This document shows positions 59,401-64,000 of a stretch of DNA of 64,000 nucleotides, piece by piece. A program made the position numbers and the translations under genes. Origin of the DNA: Hanleya hanleyi (Eukaryota > Mollusca > Polyplacophora > Lepidopleurida > Hanleyidae); NCBI GenBank assembly GCA_036873755.1, contig JAVTVY010008188.1, positions 248,001-312,000 of the forward strand, in the 5' to 3' direction. The notes under the pieces are model-generated. The model did no database searches and was not told where the DNA came from. It saw only the letters and a list, made by a program, of their open reading frames with translations. Position 1 is the first letter of the stretch, and each line of letters opens with the position of its first letter.

Positions 59401-59449
59401 AATGGACTGAGTGTAACCCCTCTTAAGATAACTATTCGGAGGAAAACAA

Positions 59450-59580
59450 AAAACGGGGGCACACCGATAAAATGGCTATCTCCGGAACAACAAACAATTG
59501 AGAGTTGACACTCTGTGACTTTATAGTTTATCATATTGGAGTCATTTTGAGCCTATTTGCATAACCCACGAGTTCAGGAA
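59450..59580. repeat. piggyBac-like MITE fragment
   Basis: GGCTATCTCCGGAACAACAA, CTCTGTGACTTTATAG and GAGTCATTTTGAGCCTATTT match the central and arm sequence of the 23301 family. Confidence 0.6.
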
Positions 59581-59904
59581 CGCGGAGAAGTCACAGCATT
59601 AAATAATTTTGGAAAACTGAAAAGATATTCCGGGTTTCAAAACCTTTACAATTTCGAGTCGACGCTGAAGCGAACATTTCGCGATTACGCTTTGATTTTG
59701 ACAGTTCCGGAGCGCTGACCGCATCTCGTTTCTTTGAGCTCTGATCCGTATCGAACTCAAATAATAGATAGATTGAAAGTGCTCTTCGCACATTCGTTTC
59801 CGGTAATTGAACGTTGATAGTCATTAGGCTTGTGAATGTAATGATAATGATCGTTTTAAAACAATGGGGTGAGAATTCGGTCAATATTTCGCACAATTTC
59901 ATAG

Positions 59905-60140
59905 CAAGCGTCCAATCAGACATTCGATCTTCAGCCGTCGGCCATAAAAACAGAATTTCCAGGTCAATAATCGAAAGACCTATTTCGTATGACAGTTTGC
60001 ACCAATTCCAGATGAAACAAAACGAAAAAAAAACCCCAGATGGTTTCCTACAAGAGGGAAGCGGTCAGCGGTTTTGAGTCATGTCAGCAAGACATTATGA
60101 TATTCTACACATACAATTCTAATCCATGTCCATGTCCATC
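59905..60140 (-). repeat. Decayed R1 retroelement 3' fragment
   Basis: TTCAGCCGTCGGCCATAAAA, CGAAAGACCTATTTCGTATG, AGCGGTCAGCGGTTTTG and GTCAGCAAGACATTATGATA follow the R1 tail order. Confidence 0.5.
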
Positions 60141-62478
60141 TGCGTTGAAAACAGCAAGTTTATTTTTACATCCTCTTCTGTTCCCTTCACTTTGATATCT
60201 ACATGTGAGATGTCTCAATCAGACATTTAGTTCATACCCGGCGTCTACAATTTTCCACGACAATCTTCCACAACTGACATATTCTCCTCGTAGAACACCT
60301 CGCAAGTAGAACATCTCGCAAGTAGGCTACAAGAAGAGAGGAGCGCATGAAATGTATTCACAGTACCAGGAAAGCTGTTCTATGGTTTGACGTGAACGTA
60401 ATATCGGTGAAGAGATTATACTATTACGTATCAGTCCGTATATGTTGATTCAAGGTAGCAGACCTGAACCTGTGATTTTACTGTCCGCCTACTTGGATCT
60501 ACTCACACATTTATTGTTTACTTTCCTCTCCATTAACTTTGCCAATCTGATCATCGAGAGTGTTTCCAAGATCGGCATTCATCTCCACGCGATAAGCGAC
60601 TGCTGACGCAATTCATTTTGTTCAAATATTTGAACACTGCTTGTATGTTGAAAACATTGGTTGGGATCCAGACGTCAGGGAATTGATATGGACACACTCA
60701 TTATAGTATTTTTTTTAGATTGGTTCCAAAAGCTGCAATATCATCAGGAACAGAAGTACCCTGCTTACAGTGCATTTTGCCTTTGTACTACATGTATAAT
60801 AACCAGCTACGTTCACGTCATGGCACCTGGTATTCTCGATAATACGGGAAAACCACGGAGTGTATTGATCACAGAGATAAAATCGCTGTTGTATTTGTCA
60901 TGCCATTGAATGTGTTTTGAAACCATTGAGGTTAAGCACCATATGTAAAGATTGAATCATTTTTGCTAGACGACCAAATTAGATTGATGCCCAAGCTTAC
61001 TAAGAACAAGAATATCCCGGTTAATAGTTATATCTGATGCATTTTCGTTGCTTTTGTTGAAATTGCAACAATAAAAAAAAACGAAGCATGACAGATGAAA
61101 CGTGAGCAGCTGACGATGCGGTGCCGTATTACGATGATATTCACATGTATATATTCCAGGTAAACAATCAATTCGTGTTTATATCGGTTCACGATATTGC
61201 ATGGTTGATTCCCTAGTTTGTAAAGGCTTTCAGGAGAATTCTGACATCACCATAACCTGAAAATGTTCCCATCCACGCTGCAAAGCCAATCTTCCCAATT
61301 TGCCCGCTACCATCGGAATCTCTGGTAATCGGTTGGGACGAAATTTATTAATCTTTTGATGACATCGACGTGTATTTTGGTAAACCGATCAAGTGATTTT
61401 GTTGAGCTTTGTACAAACCAGACGGTTACAGCTCTCAGGCGTTGATTGCTCGATCGTCCCAGGAATATTCCATATGTTTGATACATGTTTTGGTCTGCAG
61501 CACGTGCGCTTGACTAGCTGACCATGGGCCGTGTAAGATAGACCATGTTTTTTGCGACGACAAATAGTTCATGCAAAACCCTTATTTGAAAGTTCACTCA
61601 CAGCTCAATGAATGTATCCATTTATCGTGCCAGGTTACCGTATAATAATGGCATTCAATGCTAACTGACTACATTATTTCCTCGTCACACCCGATTAGAT
61701 TGACAATGTGGACTGAAGAACTTCGATACACGAAGTGGTATATGATTGTGTGCTTTCGCTCTGATCGTTGTATAAATGTAACCGATGTTACTTGTTATTT
61801 GCACGAGAATAACAGAGTCATTGAGCCAAGCATTTCGACGATGGGGTGTGGCTTAGTGGACGAGAACCTCAGTCCCGTTTGGTCACGTGACTCTGGTGGA
61901 TCTTTAGTGAAGTCCTTTTGACGCAACACTGAAGGGAATAAATGGAAAATCATCGATCCAATCTCGACGCTATACTCTTATACGTTATACACGAATGACT
62001 GTCTATCATCGACGCAGAAATTAACCATGGACGACGACTGCTTCACCGGATGTCAGGTCTGAAATTTGTATTCATCATCAGCTTGGACATTATGTTCAAT
62101 TGTTTTAGGTTCAATTCCTTTAAAGCTTCGAATCAAACTATAATTCTCATCAGTACTGACAGAGCTGTCTGAAAATATCATCCAGTATTTGCATAATCAT
62201 GCAAAGATTTTATCAAAAAAAATATACCAATACGCTAAACTACTATGACTAGGATTCAGAAACTACAGTGGACAATGAGCAGGACGAAGTCATTCCATTT
62301 GGAGAGGATGCGATGCAAATCATCGATATTGATTGCAGTGTATTTTTGTACTTTTAATTCTTATTGTGAGTCTCCAGCCTTACTCGCCTAATTTAAATGG
62401 TTATCGACCTGATGTTATGCACTGTCGTAGATAAGTACTGAGCGAGGTTTCGGTTTCATACCTTATAACGCATTACAA
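60141..62478. other. No gene recognised
   Basis: Short ORFs only. 61600-61800 is a decayed fragment of repeat R3 (TGTATCC(A/G)TTTA, TCACA(T/C)CC(C/G)ATTAGATTG). Confidence 0.45.
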
Positions 62479-62479
62479 T

Positions 62480-62609
62480 CACTGCGTGAAATGTTCAAGT
62501 TTCCAATTACGGAAACCCGCCGGAAACCTATTGGAAACTGTGTCGCTACAGTTTCCAATAGGTTTCCGGCGGGTTTCCGGAATTGGAAACTTGACCATTT
62601 CACGCAGTG
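62480..62609. repeat. 130-bp near-perfect hairpin (snapback repeat)
   Basis: Arms of 62 bp (62480-62541 and 62548-62609) pair with only two mismatches around a 6-base loop, GTCGCT. The ends are CACTGCGTGAAATG. The flanks share AAT on both sides, a possible 3-bp target duplication. Each arm also contains its own inverted repeat (GTTTCCAAT / ATTGGAAAC), so nested cruciforms are possible. Confidence 0.9.
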
Positions 62610-64000
62610 AATTATCGAGATCCACACACGAAATAAACCGTTTTCTAACATTTTCTACGTATTCTGTTTGCGTATACATTTCGAAGCATGGCTCTTTGTA
62701 CTGGTCAAGTAACGCATTATTTGAAATGGTTGTATTTCGTTGATGTAGAAATGCTTGCAGTATCTCCCGACGTATTAGAATAAGTACCGGTGTCTTGTTT
62801 AAGGAGAATCGTGTTCTTGAATCACTGGAAATCTCTGCTGTTACTCTTTGTGTTGACAATATAACCCATTCTATTTTAAGCTAACATACTGACCCACGAG
62901 ATAATCAACCAATTAGTAGGTGCGACCTGGCCCCGAGATTGCCTCGTCCTATAAAATGCACATTTTCGAAAGACTCACACGTTCACATACCGAACAAATT
63001 GACCAGCAACAAATGACATTGGACAGAGCTCAGAACGTATTACTTGTGAAGAATACTTCTCAATTTTTCCACAATTTGGCTAGCGATCGATAATAGGCAA
63101 CGGTGTTGGACAGTTTGGTTTCTCGCTAATTGACGTTAACGATAACTGATAACGTTAGTAGGCTTAAGCAGAACTGCTTATCGGTGTAATATGGCTATAT
63201 TCATAACATGCTGTGTAGTTAACGTGTATCTTTAAAAATATAATGATGAAAATGGACAAAACAGTATCCGGATGAGTTCCAAATATTGATGTATAGCAAT
63301 ATATTGCAGTCCGGGAATTAGTCCTAGGTGGTACTCAGAAGGAAGGAATCCAACAGAATTCACTCCTCGAATATCTTTATATATTGCAAAAATACACCTG
63401 TTAATGGGGTCACCCCATTTTTAGAACACGGACCATGGTGAGTTTAAGTTGCAATACATAATAGTTGGACCGACATGTTAACTCAGGTCACTGCACTGCT
63501 TCAATATTGAATCCTGATGCCGTTACATTTCAGCAGTCATCTTTCGAGTCATCCATAAGGGTTGCTTTATTTATTGATTCCGTTCTTGACTTTCTGGTTT
63601 TGCACAATGCAGGATGGTGATTTGTTCAATAGTCAAATGAGTGTTGTTATAAGTACTAAACAAATCCGGAAACCGACAACCTACTCCATACATATACATT
63701 ATCTGGAAACATATATTCTTTGGACAGAGAGAGAGAGAGAGAATGAAGGTTTAACGCCTAGAGTTAACGACTCTTTAGACAGGAACGCGCTATTAACATG
63801 ATGGTATACATGTGTCACCCTTGGCAAGGGATTTCGAGAATTGACCGGTGACCATTAAATAATGCGGAACGACACAATGTTTTCAATAGACTAAAGATTA
63901 CACACAGATTTAACCAGAAGGATTCATTCTCATATTTTATCATCTAGTAATCGGTTTCCTACCTTATAAAGCATTTTCAACTATGAAGATCAAGACAGGT
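62610..64000. other. No gene recognised
   Basis: AT-rich with short ORFs and a GA microsatellite at about 63725-63742. The window ends without a recognisable feature. Confidence 0.5.

Noticed and set aside
62463..62859. ORFs on both strands over the hairpin
   Set aside because: They read the two arms of the same palindrome and have no independent support.

Overview
This window looks like intergenic or intronic DNA from an invertebrate animal genome. The background is AT-rich, only short ORFs occur outside transposable elements, and many unrelated eukaryotic repeat families are present. A mollusc or other lophotrochozoan is my best guess, because two tRNA-derived SINEs carry a core resembling molluscan SINEs. 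No host gene identifies the species, so this is inference. I found no host protein-coding gene and no host RNA gene that I would defend.

Layout. (1) 677-9338 is one insertion of a Ty3/gypsy-type LTR retrotransposon. It is flanked by a perfect 4-bp target duplication (GTTG at 673-676 and 9339-9342). Its LTRs are very long (2350 and 2466 bp), and a primer-binding site matches tRNA-Leu over 18 nt. The coding part is broken three ways: a gag frameshift, an internal deletion fusing gag to the end of RT, and a TAG stop. The RNase H and integrase region is still one open frame. The LTRs and gag share about twenty copies of a 13-bp palindrome (GCGACC-G-GGTCGC). (2) 9343-22600 is AT-rich and holds 5'-truncated copies of a retroelement family whose best copy (19435-20860, minus strand) keeps an open RT domain with a YIDD motif. 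(3) 23297-24345 is a foldback, piggyBac-like MITE with TTAA duplications and roughly 500-bp inverted arms; at least five related copies lie at 34.6, 45.8, 55.8, 58.5 and 59.5 kb. (4) 24.5-33.4 kb holds dispersed and local repeats, a SINE, a non-LTR retrotransposon 3' end, a 21-unit 23-bp minisatellite and a compact 223-bp palindromic MITE. (5) 40.8-54.9 kb is a dense repeat graveyard: two decayed non-LTR RT pseudogenes on the minus strand, a second TTAA-flanked MITE (49355-50345) with a SINE nested inside it (14-bp target duplication), and a repeat family with a Helitron-like 3' hairpin. (6) 55.7-57.0 kb has a third TTAA-flanked element nested inside a copy of the first MITE family. (7) 62480-62609 is a nearly perfect 130-bp hairpin.

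How the parts relate. Nothing here forms a host pathway. The window is a layered record of transposition: LTR, Penelope-like or non-LTR, SINE, TTAA-type DNA elements and a possible rolling-circle family, with nesting that gives a relative order. The most unusual signals are the palindrome array shared by LTR and gag, the internal motifs in the LTR that resemble fused LTR ends, and the clustering of three different TTAA-flanked families, one of which carries paired CRE sites. Family names rest on motif recognition; no database search was possible.
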